Assembly: GCF_022682495.2 (NCBI RefSeq)
Contig: NC_071388.1
Coordinates: 179,023,622 to 179,087,621 of the forward strand
Direction of reading: 5' to 3'
From: Desmodus rotundus
Lineage: Eukaryota; Chordata; Mammalia; Chiroptera; Phyllostomidae
Length of the DNA: 64,000 nt
Of this stretch, positions 15,636 through 25,237 are shown one piece after another. Position 1 is the stretch's first letter. Each line of letters begins with the position of its first letter. Below the pieces are notes generated by a model that was not told the origin of the DNA, did not search any database, and saw only the letters and a program-made list of their open reading frames with translations. The translations under genes and the position numbers were made by a program.

Positions 15636-15810
15636 TTTCAAAGCTGCTGCATTAGAAGCACCTGGGTAGCTTTAAAAAGGCCAAAGACACCAATGCTTAG
15701 GCATTGCCCTCTGAGGTTTCATTTGATCTGGGTGGGATGGGGTGTTGTTAGTTTCCAATGGCTCACAGGTGACTTAAATGTGTAGCTAGGGTTGAACAAC
15801 ACTCTCCTAC
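15636..15810 (+). repeat. MER5A-like hAT MITE
   Basis: 'TTTCAAAGCTGCTGCATTAG', 'AAGCACCTGGGTAGCTTTAA', 'GGCATTGCCC', 'GGTTTCATTTGATCTGGGTG' and 'CTCACAGGTGACTTAAATGT' follow the MER5A order of motifs. It is old and diverged, with no coding capacity. Confidence 0.65.
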
Positions 15811-17464
15811 AGATGTGTTTCTTAAACTCCATAAATGGAAGCATATTTTTTATCTTTCTCTTTTTTCTTTGTTATAAGAAATATAGCTCCTTTTTATGAA
15901 AGGTGTGTAGCCAATGAAATAGAATAATTCTTCTAAGGTTGTATGGTTTCAAATGTCAAGTGTGGGTTTGGTGGTATTATTTTGCATGAGACTCTCAGTT
16001 TTTTTTGGCTTAATGAAAGTGAATGGAAGGAACTGGGGCATATCGCTCAGAAGGCAAATGAAGTAACTGACACTTTAATGACTCAGTTCACCAAAGTGTC
16101 ATAACTTTCACTAAGGAAATTTCCTGATTAAAGAAGGATGTTTTTCAGCTTTGAGAAGGAGGCTAGATTTTCCTTTCCAGATGACATAAAAATCTGATAG
16201 AATTTCATTGATTTAATCAGACCAATTTCTGTGTTTTGAAGTAAAGCTACTTATCTGGCATTTTCCATTAAGGCTTGACAACAGCTGGCTGCCTCCCAGA
16301 ATGCAGTATTGTGTCAGAGATTATTTTATAAAGCCACGGATCAGCTGGCATTGTAATGTGCTTAAACTGATTATGTGTACGTTTCTTCACTCTCCGGGCT
16401 GAAAAGAAACGCCGCGCTTGGGTGAGGAAACAGCATTCTCGTTTCAGTGACAAAAGGCCATTTCCACTGTGCTGTGCACACTGGCTCTCCTGTTGGGCCT
16501 TAATACTGTTTTCTATTTCATTTTTTAGCAAGTTATTTTTAAATATTATGATTTCTATTTTGTCTGAACTAGGTAACTTTAATCAAAGTGATTTAGAAGC
16601 AGTATTTCAGGTCAGAAAAACATCACTTAAACGAGATAAGTATACATTTTGAGGAGAGTAGCTGAGTTTGTTTGTCTGTTCTCTGTTGATTTCTGACAGA
16701 GATTTGAGTATGTGAGCTTTTAACTTTTTAAAAGGCAATGATTACATCTCTCCATTAAGTAATCATTTTCTAAATTCGTGGGGTTCCCATGTCTTGCTGA
16801 AAGCCATACAAGAATTCCAAGGGCTCAGATTAGTCCAGTTTAAGTACATCACCAAGTTTAGATATTTTATTTAAAAACACCCAAGAGCGCAGCACTAGAA
16901 GTCCCCTAGCAAAGTGCCCAGAGGAGGGACCAAAGGATGTGTTTTCCTCGTTTTCGCACTGAAGACTGAGAGGGGACACAGGGGCCCCAGGGGACGCGGT
17001 AGTATGCTCTCAGTGAAGGCAGTGAGCTACTTTCGGCTGACAATGGATTGTAAGGGGTTGGACGGTGACTAGACTTACAGCGGTGCACGCTACGTAGTGT
17101 AGACCGATACCGAATATATAACTGCAAATAATCCTGTGTACCAATTTCACAAGAAAAATTTTAAGGTGTATTGAATAAAAAGAGAATTGATTAAATAAGA
17201 GAAATAGGGTTTTGTATTTGGTTTGAATCATTCTACCATGGCTCCAGAGGGTGAGATTTGGTCAGCAACTTAATTCTGCTGTGATTTCCAGCTACTGTGT
17301 GACTCATTAACCTTCAGGATGCTACTTCCTTTTTCTCTTCCTGCGGCTGTTGCAAGAAAATAAAGCCTCGCAGATATGTCTCCTTGCAAACTTTTACATT
17401 GTGGCCTCTCTGGTGCCTTTAATACTATTTGGAATTAAAAAAAAATTGTATCTTAGAAGTCCAT
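15811..17464. other. Unassigned DNA, possible old L1 end
   Basis: No gene is recognisable. The part around 17050-17180 ('TACGTAGTGTAGACCGATAC' then 'GTACCAATTTCACAAG') faintly resembles an eroded L1 3' UTR, but I could not support a boundary or family. Confidence 0.35.
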
Positions 17465-17605
17465 ATCCAGTGGCTTCCAAACTTCACTACTGATACAGAT
17501 CTTCTGGGGAGCCTGCTAAAAATTGAACCCCAGTTTTATCCTGGACCGACTGGGTCAGAGTTTCTGCAGATGGGGCTGGGGGATCTTTCTGTTTGGCCCC
17601 TTCCC
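17465..17605 (+). repeat. MER5A-like hAT MITE fragment
   Basis: 'CAGTGGCTTCCAAACTTCAC', 'GGGGAGCCTGCTAAAAATTG' and 'CTGGGTCAGAGTTTCTGCAG' then 'GGGGCTGGGGGATCT' match the left two-thirds of MER5A, including its terminal CAGTGG. The right terminus is missing. Confidence 0.65.
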
Positions 17606-19610
17606 TGGGTGATGCGTGGTGAGGCCAGCCTCTGCCTGGTACTCCCGGCGATCCCCTCTTGGAGAATGACTCTTCTCAGCTCCATCCACGGTTGTAAGTT
17701 CCCAGTCCTAACTTTCCCCCTAGAAAACGACTGGGTCTTTTCTTTTACCATCCAGGAAACATCCTTAATATTTCCTTTTGTTTATCTTGGAAGCATGTCT
17801 GTAGATAACTAGCATCTTTCTTTGAATTTCACAGGAAAGGGGTGCTGGTCAGAGAAGAAACTGAAAAGCAAAAATGGAGTTTTTTCCATTTTCCACCTTT
17901 AGTTCCCTTCATATCGCCACCACCTAACCATTCTCCACCCCACCCCCTTTTTAAATTGGATCTTTTTTCTTAGTCTTTGAACAACACAGATTTCCCCTAT
18001 TGGAAAATTCTTCCCTCTATCACCCTGGGCTCACTGAATTTCTCAGTCTTTCCCCTACTAAATAAACTTCCAGAAAGAACCATTTATTTCTTCCTCACCA
18101 GTAAGTTGGTGGCTCTGATACTTTCCACTCTAAACCTGCCCCCTCAGTGGTTTTCTCTAATTATGAAATCCATTTTCTTTCCTAGCAACTAGATTGGTGT
18201 TTCAAAGCAGGGAATAAGAAGTATGAGGAGAACGATGAAAAGAAAAGGATTTCTTCTTCTTTAAGAAGAAGACAATTACAAACATACAAAGGACACACGG
18301 AGTTTGTCTGTTATGAACATTGGATGAGTGAGTGTGGTGCCCCAGTAAAGATTCGGCCCCCCCCCCCCCGCCGACAGATAAGGTGAGAAGATACTCGGTC
18401 CTGGTTTGCTGTTGACACGCTCCTCACAGGTTCTCTTGTCAAATGGTCCATAACGAAGTGAGGCCGCGGTTACGGGTCCAACGATGAACACTCAGACAAT
18501 TTCCTGCAAGGCGTCATAATCAGACCTCACCTAATCTGGAAAGTTTTCTGGTTGCTATAATGTGGGAAGCCATTTATTACTAGAACACCAGAAAATTCCA
18601 TATTTTCTAGAGTTGCCCATAACTTATAAACTTTTATTTATTATTTAAATTAAAAAATCATGATGAAAACAGTCCATGAAGATGATTGTCAGCTACTTCT
18701 ATAAAGCATACAAAACCCCAATATTCTTTTCTCCCCACTCAGTGCCTCATTCCACTTACTATAAGAACCATTTCTTTTTTATTAATTCAGTTAATATTTA
18801 TGACCTAATTACCATGTGCCAACTGTTCTAGGTGCTGGTATCACTGGTATTGTCTCTTCTGTTTAATGCAGAAGAACTATTTCAATGTTTTTAACTATTT
18901 GTTCTGATATTTATGTTACTATTTGAAAATAGTACACTTCTTGATTAGTCCGTTTACTTCCTATTAGGGTATATTAGATCTTTATTCACTTATACTTCCT
19001 CTTCCTTTAAGTTCAAAGTCGGAAATGACCTGCTGTGATTTCCGGGCATGCCCTGATCTGAAATGTGTATACCAGAAAGCTGCACTGAAAAATTCGGTCT
19101 ATCTTGCAAGGTCAAAAATTTTACTTTCTCTCTATGTAGTTTAGTATTTTTAAATTTTTGGTTACATCTTTTCCCAGTGCCTTATGACTATGTGAGTGTT
19201 TTCTACTGTTACCTACTGTGTAACTGCATTTCTTGTTTTTGTGGTTGTCATTTTTTCCAGGAGTGAGTAACTGCCTCATTTTCCCCTTTGTTTAATTCTC
19301 TTTGAAGGCGATGTCTTCCAGCACCCTCTAACAGTTTTGTAAAATCTCTCTCGGCACACGTGCCGCACGCCAGGCTCTCAGACAGTTCCCCAGCCCTTTC
19401 TCATTGCTGCTTCTTGGAGCCTCTGCCTCCTGCCCCCGTGTGTGCTGTGTTCACTAGGCCCGAGGCACAGCTGTCACTCTGGGAATGCCTGTACCTCTCT
19501 CCTTTATTTCCAAAATTCACAGCCTCTTCTTTCCTGGTCTATTCCTTTGTCTGGGCGGGGCATATCCCCTAGTGGCTGCTTGAGAAACGGTGCTTGGGAA
19601 ATGAATTTTT
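17606..19610. other. Unassigned DNA with a CpG-rich patch
   Basis: No exon or RNA gene is recognisable. A 12-base C run lies at 18358-18369 (length likely unstable), followed by a patch to about 18525 with unusually many CpGs. An L2-like 3' end phrase ('AATATTTATGACCTAATTAC' then 'CCAACTGTTCTAGGTGCTGG') lies at about 18790-18840. Confidence 0.45.
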
Positions 19611-19699
19611 TAGACTTTGCATGTATGGAAATCAACTATAGACCTCTGCTGTACCAGCTGAGCTATTGACGGGACGAGCGTAGACTTTGCATGTATGGA
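19611..19699 (-). pseudogene. Tailless retropseudogene of a 5' tRNA-Tyr fragment
   Basis: A 51-bp insert (19630-19680) is flanked by perfect 19-bp direct repeats TAGACTTTGCATGTATGGA at 19611-19629 and 19681-19699. Read on the minus strand, the insert is an 8-nt leader (19680-19673), then 37 nt (19672-19636) that match the 5' exon of vertebrate tRNA-Tyr(GTA) at 31 of 37 positions as I recall that sequence, then 6 nt (TTGATT). The core TAGCTCAGCTGGTA, the A box and D arm, is intact, and the anticodon position reads ATA. Tyr tRNA genes carry an intron immediately after position 37, so TTGATT may be intron sequence from an unspliced precursor. There is no 3' half, CCA or A-tail. This fits the class known as tailless retropseudogenes. 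It is not a functional tRNA. Confidence 0.8.
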
Positions 19700-20695
19700 T
19701 GGACTAATCACTGTAGGATGATCAGACAGGTTCACTAGAATTTTCATTGACTGCTGCCCTCCCCCCCCAAATCGCCATATTAATCTTTTCTCTTGGGCAG
19801 TTTAATTTCACCAGAGAAGAAATCTCAGTCTTCTGCTAGGACAGTGCAATCTGAAGCCTGATGTTCTGGGGTTGAAGAAACTCTGTGATCATATACAGAT
19901 TTCCACATATTATCCCTGTTTTCAGTATCATACCTCTTACTCGCTCTCCTTTGTTTCTGCTGTGCCTGCTGAGTCTGAAACCCTCATGGTGCACTTTCTC
20001 TGGGGAATAAACCTCCAATTTCTAGTGGGTAGTGAAGGTTAGGACTTAGCAACTATAGCATGCTGATAAATGTTTAACAACTAGCTCTCTTGAAATATCA
20101 AAACAAAACAAAACTCTGATGTGTAGCACTTTGTCAATTTCTGTAGTTCTCCTGCTATGGTTGATTTCAAGCTACCTATGTGAGGCCACTGCTGAGTTGG
20201 CTGTTGCTGGTGAAAGCCTCATGAAACCCACCAATGATTGTGTCTAAAAAACCCCTTGATTTTAGCAACTGCTCTTATTTCATCTTCCAAAGTACTCAGT
20301 GTCTTCATCTCCTAAGCACTTCCAGGGGGCAAATTGTCTTGCTTCTTGCAGTTATTGGCTTGGTTTTTCTTCTCTCTGCTAAAATGTTTCCTCCATCTGC
20401 TTTCCATCTTCAAATGTTGGATGACAGTCACCTCTTCATTTCATTGAAGTTTTCAGTTACTTTGTACTCAATCCTCATAGTTCCTCTATCAGATATTGTA
20501 GCCACAGATAGGTATTACTGAGCTCAGAGATAGGTATTTTGTTGGGGAAGGTTGGGATGAGGGCATATTTGTTCAGTAATCAAAGTAGAAATACAGAATG
20601 TTTCAATAAAATGTGTACACTTTTTAGATGTTAATAGCAAAAACAGCCTATTGCTCTTTTTATTTTGTGATCAGTAATGCTTTTCGAGACAAGGT
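19700..20695. other. Unassigned DNA
   Basis: No gene is recognisable. 'TACAGAATGTTTCAATAAAA' at about 20593 resembles a mariner-type terminus, but no matching inverted end was found. Confidence 0.4.
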
Positions 20696-20890
20696 AGCAG
20701 TGGTTAAGCAATAGGACCCTCAGTGCCTGTGTCCCAGAGTGTGACTCTGCTGATTGCTAGTCATGGGACCTTGAGCAAGTCTCTTCATCTCTCGGTGGCT
20801 CTATGTGTTCATCTTCAAAATTAAGATTGAGTAGAAACTCCTCATAGGCTTGTTATGAGGACTGAGTTAATATGTTTAAGCACATACAGT
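20696..20890 (+). repeat. MIR SINE
   Basis: The MIR motifs occur in order: GCAGTGGTTAAGCAATAGGA, 'CTGCTGATTGCTAGTCATGG', 'GACCTTGAGCAAGTCTCTTC', 'TCATCTTCAAAATTAAGATT', 'CATAGGCTTGTTATGAGGAC' and 'ATACAGTGTGAGAAGCACAC'. This nearly complete copy includes the tRNA-related head and the core. Confidence 0.88.
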
Positions 20891-21179
20891 GTGAGAAGCA
20901 CACGGCTCCCTAAATAGTAATTATTATTGCTACTGTTGTTGGCACTAGTGATAACTGAATTGGTACTTCTTATTACCTGTCTACTTATTAAAATGCACAT
21001 AAGTATCACATTAAAGTCGTACTTAAACACGCATTTTATTGGAATGTGTTGTTGTCTGTGATCCATAGCTATTTTATAGCTTTATCACCCTTCTGATGAT
21101 TTAACAGACATGAATTGAGTGTCAACCATGTATAATTTTAGTTTGCTAAATGCTGAGGTTACAGTGTTTCCCAAATGAA

Positions 21180-21612
21180 CTTATTATTTGGAAAAAAATT
21201 AGAACTTCTCTGCAATCTTTATACCAAAATGAACTCCAGATGGATCAAAGATTTAAACCTAAAAAAAAGAAAAAGAGCCCTAGCAATACTGGTAGGAGAT
21301 ATGGGTGACTATTTAATGTATTTGGAGTAGAGGAAGCTTTCTATTTATTGATATTAAAATAAAAAACCTGAAAGTAAAAGATTGCTACATTTGACAAAAT
21401 GAAATGTTAACTTCTGACTGAGGGAATGCTCATCAAAACAAAGTCGAGAGCGAAACAGAAACTGGGACAAGTTCTGACAGCACATATGATAGACACGAGT
21501 AAATGTAATTGCCAACCAATGGCAAAATGGCAAACGACCTAAAAGGAAACTGCAGGAAGAAGTTACAAATGGTATGTAATGACATTCAAAGGTCCTCACT
21601 AAAATTTAAAGA
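21180..21612 (+). mobile_element. Old L1 ORF2/3' fragment
   Basis: 'TGAACTCCAGATGGATCAAA' then 'GATTTAAACCTAAAAAAAAG' is the L1 ORF2 region encoding NxxWIKDLNxxxK. It is followed by 'CTAGCAATACTGGTAGGAGA' and an A-rich region with 'ACTGAGGGAATGCTCATCAA' typical of eroded mammalian L1M copies. There is no open frame and no target duplication. Confidence 0.65.
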
Positions 21613-22361
21613 CATTTAAATCAGGTAAGAGATATTTTTCATTTATTGGAAATGGTGGTGGGGGTGAAGGGTGGGGAGAGACACACATTCCAGAGTCCCC
21701 AGTCTAGGGACAATATCCTTTGTGGGTACAATTATCTTGGCTTCTGACCTCAGTAGGCAGCCTCTTCCTTATCTCTGCTTTCAAGATACCCTCTTGAGTG
21801 CTCTTCTCCTGCGGTTTTGTTGCCTTGGAAAAAATGCTCTGGCGGGCTTTGGGGAAATTGAATGGTGCCTTCCAGCTATGCATTAGTCACAGGTAGCAAT
21901 CACTTCATATTCAAATGAGCCAATCATGGTCAACATTTAAAAAGTCTCTCTCTGAAAGAGCCAGAATTGGCTGGGGTGTGGCTGTTCCGCTAGTCAGCGA
22001 AACTGTCAATGTTTGTTTTCTGAGACCATTGTCTGTAGACCCTGTTCACGCCTTTCTCAGAGGCCCTGTTTCTAGAGGAAAGCAAAGCAAACCCTTTGAG
22101 CTTCTGGGGGAGGACAGGGTTAGATTGGTGCGTTTGTGGGTTCATTTATTCATTGGATGTTTATTGAGCGCTTACTGTATGTCAGGGACTGTTCTAATGG
22201 TTGGGCATGTAGGAGTGGACATAAGTTTCTATGGAACCAAATTTGAGGAGAGTAAGGACAATGAACAAAATAAGAATTAAAAGATAAGAATTTCAAATGA
22301 CTTCTATGAAGAAGATAATAAAGAAAAGGTAATAAAGAATAGAGGGATGTGGATGGTCAGG

Positions 22362-22445
22362 TAAATATATACGTAAGTGCACACATTGCGTATATAATTA
22401 CATATAATATTACATACATATATAATTACATACACACACACATAA
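22362..22445. repeat. TA/CA-rich simple repeat
   Basis: The tract consists of irregular TATA, ATTACATA and CACACA units. It ends directly at the MER5A-like MITE, as often happens where A-rich or TA targets expand. Confidence 0.8.
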
Positions 22446-22625
22446 TAGTGCCTCTCAACTTTAGTGTTCAATGGAATCACCTATAGGACTTAATAAAACA
22501 CAGATTGCTGGGCTCCTTCCAGAGAGCTGCTGATTCAGTAGGGACCTGATGTGGAGCCTGTAAATTGACATTTTTAAAAAGTTGTCTGCTATTGCTGCCC
22601 TAGAGAAACACTTAAAAAACCACTG
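22446..22625 (+). repeat. MER5A hAT MITE
   Basis: The left end AGTGCCTCTCAACTTTAGTG, the interior 'AATGGAATCACCTATAGGAC', 'AACACAGATTGCTGGGCTCC', 'CTGATTCAGTAGGGACCTGA' and the right end 'CTTAAAAAACCACTG' reproduce the MER5A consensus order over its full length of about 180 bp. It is inserted in the L2 fragment. Confidence 0.85.
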
Positions 22626-23397
22626 GCATAAAATGTAGGGAGGTCCCACAAAGCCTCTCCAAGCAGTGGTGTTTGCATAGAGACCTGAGTGATGAGAAGG
22701 AACCAATGGAGTGAAGATGATCAGTGGTGGAGGTGGGGTGGGTGGAGGGTGAGAATGAAGAAGAGCTTTGCAGGTAAGGCAGGGGAACTGTGGTGTGAAG
22801 AGAGGGAAGAGGCCATTGAGGCTGCTGCGTAGTAAGTGGAAGGGACAAGGGCAGCAGATGAAACCGGAGAGAAAGAGGGGCAGAGGGCAGACCATGGAGA
22901 GCAGTGGTTCTCTACTCTGAAAGCACACAAAATAAACCAATGCCAGACCCCACCTGGGGTCTGATTGAATTAATCTGGGGGGCACTTAGGAAAAAGCCTC
23001 TTAGCTGATTCCGATGAGCAGTCAAGACTGAGAATGATGGATACAGGACCTTTGCAGCTGAGTAAAGTTAAGATTTTCTTTCAAGTATGATGGGGAAGCA
23101 TTGAGCAATAGAGGACATAACTGGATTTGGTTTCTGTCTGCTAGGATGGAGTTTGTAAGGTAGTTAAGAGTGAACAGGGGGAGCAGTTAGAGAATATTAC
23201 AATTGTCCACGTTAAAAGTGATGTTGGATTAGTTTAGGTGGTGGTGGTGGTGAGAACCAGGAGGCAGGATGGTGGAGGGGATCTTGGGGGAGGTTGAACA
23301 GAAGGGACTTGCTGATAGATTGGAGATGAGAGATGAGAGAGTGGTGCAGACGCAAATATTATTCCAAAGTCACTTTTCTTTTTTTTTTTTTTTTTAT

Positions 23398-23520
23398 TAA
23401 AATAATTTTTTTAATATATTTATTGATTATGCTATTACAGTTGTCCCATTTCCCCCCCCCACTCCACTCCATCCTGCCCAACCCCCTCCCTCCCACATTC
23501 CCCCCCCATAGTTCATGTCC
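23398..23520 (-). other. G-rich polypurine tract of the half-L1 3' UTR
   Basis: On the minus strand, runs of four to ten G's occur at about 23452-23508 within a purine-rich stretch. This is the conserved 3'-UTR polypurine tract of L1-type elements and has G-quadruplex potential. A corresponding tract occurs in the L1 at 34441-34502. Confidence 0.6.
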
Positions 23521-23774
23521 ATGGGTCATACTTATAAGTTCTTTGGCTTCTACATTTCCTACACTATTTTTACCCTCCCCCTGTCTATTTTCCACCTATC
23601 ATCTATGCTACTTATTCTCTGTACCTTTACTCCCCTCTCCCCCTCCCACTCCCTTATTGACAACCCTCATGTTCTAGTTGTTTGCCTAGTTTGCTCTCGT
23701 TTTTGTTTTATGTGTGGTCGTTAATAACTGTGAGTTTGTTGTCATTTTTACTGTTCCTATTTTTGATCTTTTTC

Positions 23775-24461
23775 TTAGGTAACTCCCTTTAACATTTCAT
23801 ATAATAAGGGCTTGGTGATGATGAGCCTCTTCAACTTGACCTTATCTGAGAAGCACTTTATCCTCCCTTCCATTCTAAATGATAGCTTTGCTGGATACAG
23901 TAATCTTGGACGTAGGTCCTTGCGTTTAATCTTGGGTAATGTAATTATGATGTGTCTTGTTGTGTTCCTCCTTGGGTCCAGCTTCTTTGGGACTCTCTGA
24001 GCTTCCTGGACTTCCCGGAAGTCTATTTCCTTTGCCAGATCGGGGAAGTTCTCCATTATTTGTTCAAATAAGTTTTCAGTTTTTTGTTCTTCCTCTTCTC
24101 CTTCTGGCACCCCTATAATTCGGATGTTTCAAGGTGTCCTGGAGGTTCCTAAGCCTCTCCTCATTTTTCCAAGTTCTTGTTTCTTCATTCTTTTCTGGTT
24201 GAATGTTTGTTTCTTCCTTCTGGTCCATACCATTGATTTGAGTCCCAGTTTCCTTCTCATCACTATTGGTTCCCTGTACATTTTCCTTTGTTTCTCTTAG
24301 CATAGGCTTCATTTTTTCATCTGTTTTTCGAATAGATTCAACCAAGTCTGTGAGCATATTGATAACCAGTGCTTTAACTGTGCATCCGATAGGTTGGCTA
24401 TCTCTTCGTCGCTTAGTTGTATTTTTTCTGGAGCTTTGAAGTGTTCTGTCATTTGGGCCAT
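23775..24461 (-). pseudogene. L1/HAL1 ORF1p remnant
   Basis: This was an RNA-binding nucleic-acid chaperone of the L1 RNP. The start ATG is at 24461-24459 (MAQMTEHFKAPEK). A one-base loss near 24380 breaks the frame. The next part is open from 24357 (MLTDLVESIRKTDEKMK) with a Lys/Glu-rich coiled-coil-like stretch. A second shift near 24112 leads into PEGEEEEQKTENLFEQIMEN, the RRM start. RRM/CTD landmarks are FREVQEAQRVPKK, RHIIITLPKIK and RLLYPAKLSF, ending KPLLYEMLKGVT. Between TLPKIK and the RPRLLYPAKLSF segment roughly 45-50 residues of the usual CTD are missing (junction near 23925). The total is about 229 codons against 300 or more in typical ORF1p. It is non-functional as it stands. Confidence 0.88.
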
Positions 24462-25237
24462 TTTTTTTTTTTTTTTTTTTTGTCTTGGCGCTTCTGTTAC
24501 TTTAAGGGGCAGAGCCTTAGGTGTTCACCAGGGCGGGGTAACGCTGGTCACTGCACTGTGATGCTGTACGTGGGGGCGGGGCCGAGAGGGAGCAATGGCG
24601 CCCGCTTCACTCTCCTCCGGATTTCAGTCTTTCACTCCGCTACCCACAATCAAACTGGGCCCCTCTGGTGCTGGTTCCTGAGTAAGTGGGCCTGTGCACA
24701 CTCTAGGCCCCTGTGGGTCTCTCCAACAACCTCTCCTGTGAGGCTGGGAGTCTCTCCTGCTGCCGCCCCAACCCCCAGGGGCGCTTTCAATCAGAGGTTT
24801 GAGGCTTTATTTCCCCGAGCTGGAGCCCTGGGTTGCGCAGAGGTCTGCTTCTCTGCCCGCCGTTTGTCCGGTTTATCTGTGGGCGAATGTGGTGCCGCAA
24901 TGTGCTATCCGCCACTCTGCCTGCCCCACTCTCCGCCACTCTGAGTCCGGCCCTCTGGGTTTATCTGTGCAAATGTGGGACCGCAGGGTCTGCTAGTGCT
25001 CGGACTGCCTGCGCCATTTGTCCCACACTCCGCCAGTCTCAGTCCCGCCACAGCCACTCGAGTCCTCTCCACCCCAGTGCCGTCTCCGCCCCTCCTACCA
25101 GTCTGGATGAATGATTATTTTCTGTTTCCTTGGTGTTGGTCCCCCTTGCTGTTCGATTCTCTGTCAGTTCTGGTTGTGCGAGGAGGCGCAGTGTGTCTAC
25201 CTACGTCGCCATCTTGGTTCTCCCAAAGTCACTTTTC

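Larger units (their letters stand above)
22140..23320 (-). mobile_element. L2 LINE fragment interrupted by MER5A-like MITEs
   Basis: The left end 'TATTCATTGGATGTTTATTG' then 'AGCGCTTACTGTATGTCAGG' is the reverse complement of the L2 3' terminus. Continuing right, 'TGACTTCTATGAAGAAGATA', 'TGAGAATGAAGAAGAGCTTT', 'ATAGAGGACATAACTGGATT' and 'AGAGAATATTACAATTGTCC' follow the L2 3' region in reverse. A MER5A-like element (22446-22625) and a second hAT-like stretch (about 22900-23036) interrupt it, and a TA/CA-rich tract sits at 22362-22445. L2 is an ancient, inactive CR1-like LINE. Confidence 0.7.
23364..25237 (-). mobile_element. Half-L1 (HAL1-like) retrotransposon
   Basis: Perfect 15-bp target duplications CCAAAGTCACTTTTC at 23364-23378 and 25223-25237 bound an element of about 1.84 kb on the minus strand. 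In element orientation the order is as follows. A CpG-rich 5' UTR (25222 to about 24480) starts GAGAACCAAGATGGCGACGT, with a YY1-like AAGATGGCG site as in L1 5' ends. An ORF1 remnant (24461-23775) ends with the normal ORF1 C terminus. A ~400-nt 3' UTR with a G-rich polypurine tract follows directly, then poly(A), seen as the T run at 23379-23396. ORF2 is completely absent. Half-L1s are L1-derived families that keep ORF1 and lose ORF2, relying on L1 in trans. An alternative is a one-off deleted or spliced L1 transcript. The intact target duplication shows it inserted as a unit. Confidence 0.85.

Noticed and set aside
16900..17180. Possible L1 3' UTR
   Set aside because: Only scattered words resemble the consensus and no boundary or tail could be supported.
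17429..17812. 127-codon plus-strand frame
   Set aside because: Its centre is translated MER5A-like MITE, and the rest has no recognisable similarity.
19630..19680. Possible functional tRNA-Tyr gene
   Set aside because: Only the 5' exon and a few extra bases are present. The T arm, B box and 3' acceptor strand are absent.
20590..20690. Mariner-like terminus TACAGAATGTTTCAATAAAA
   Set aside because: No matching inverted terminus or TA-bounded element could be found nearby.
22461..22985. 174-codon minus-strand frame rich in Pro, Ser and Leu
   Set aside because: It spans MER5A and L2 sequence and is low complexity, with no conserved domain.
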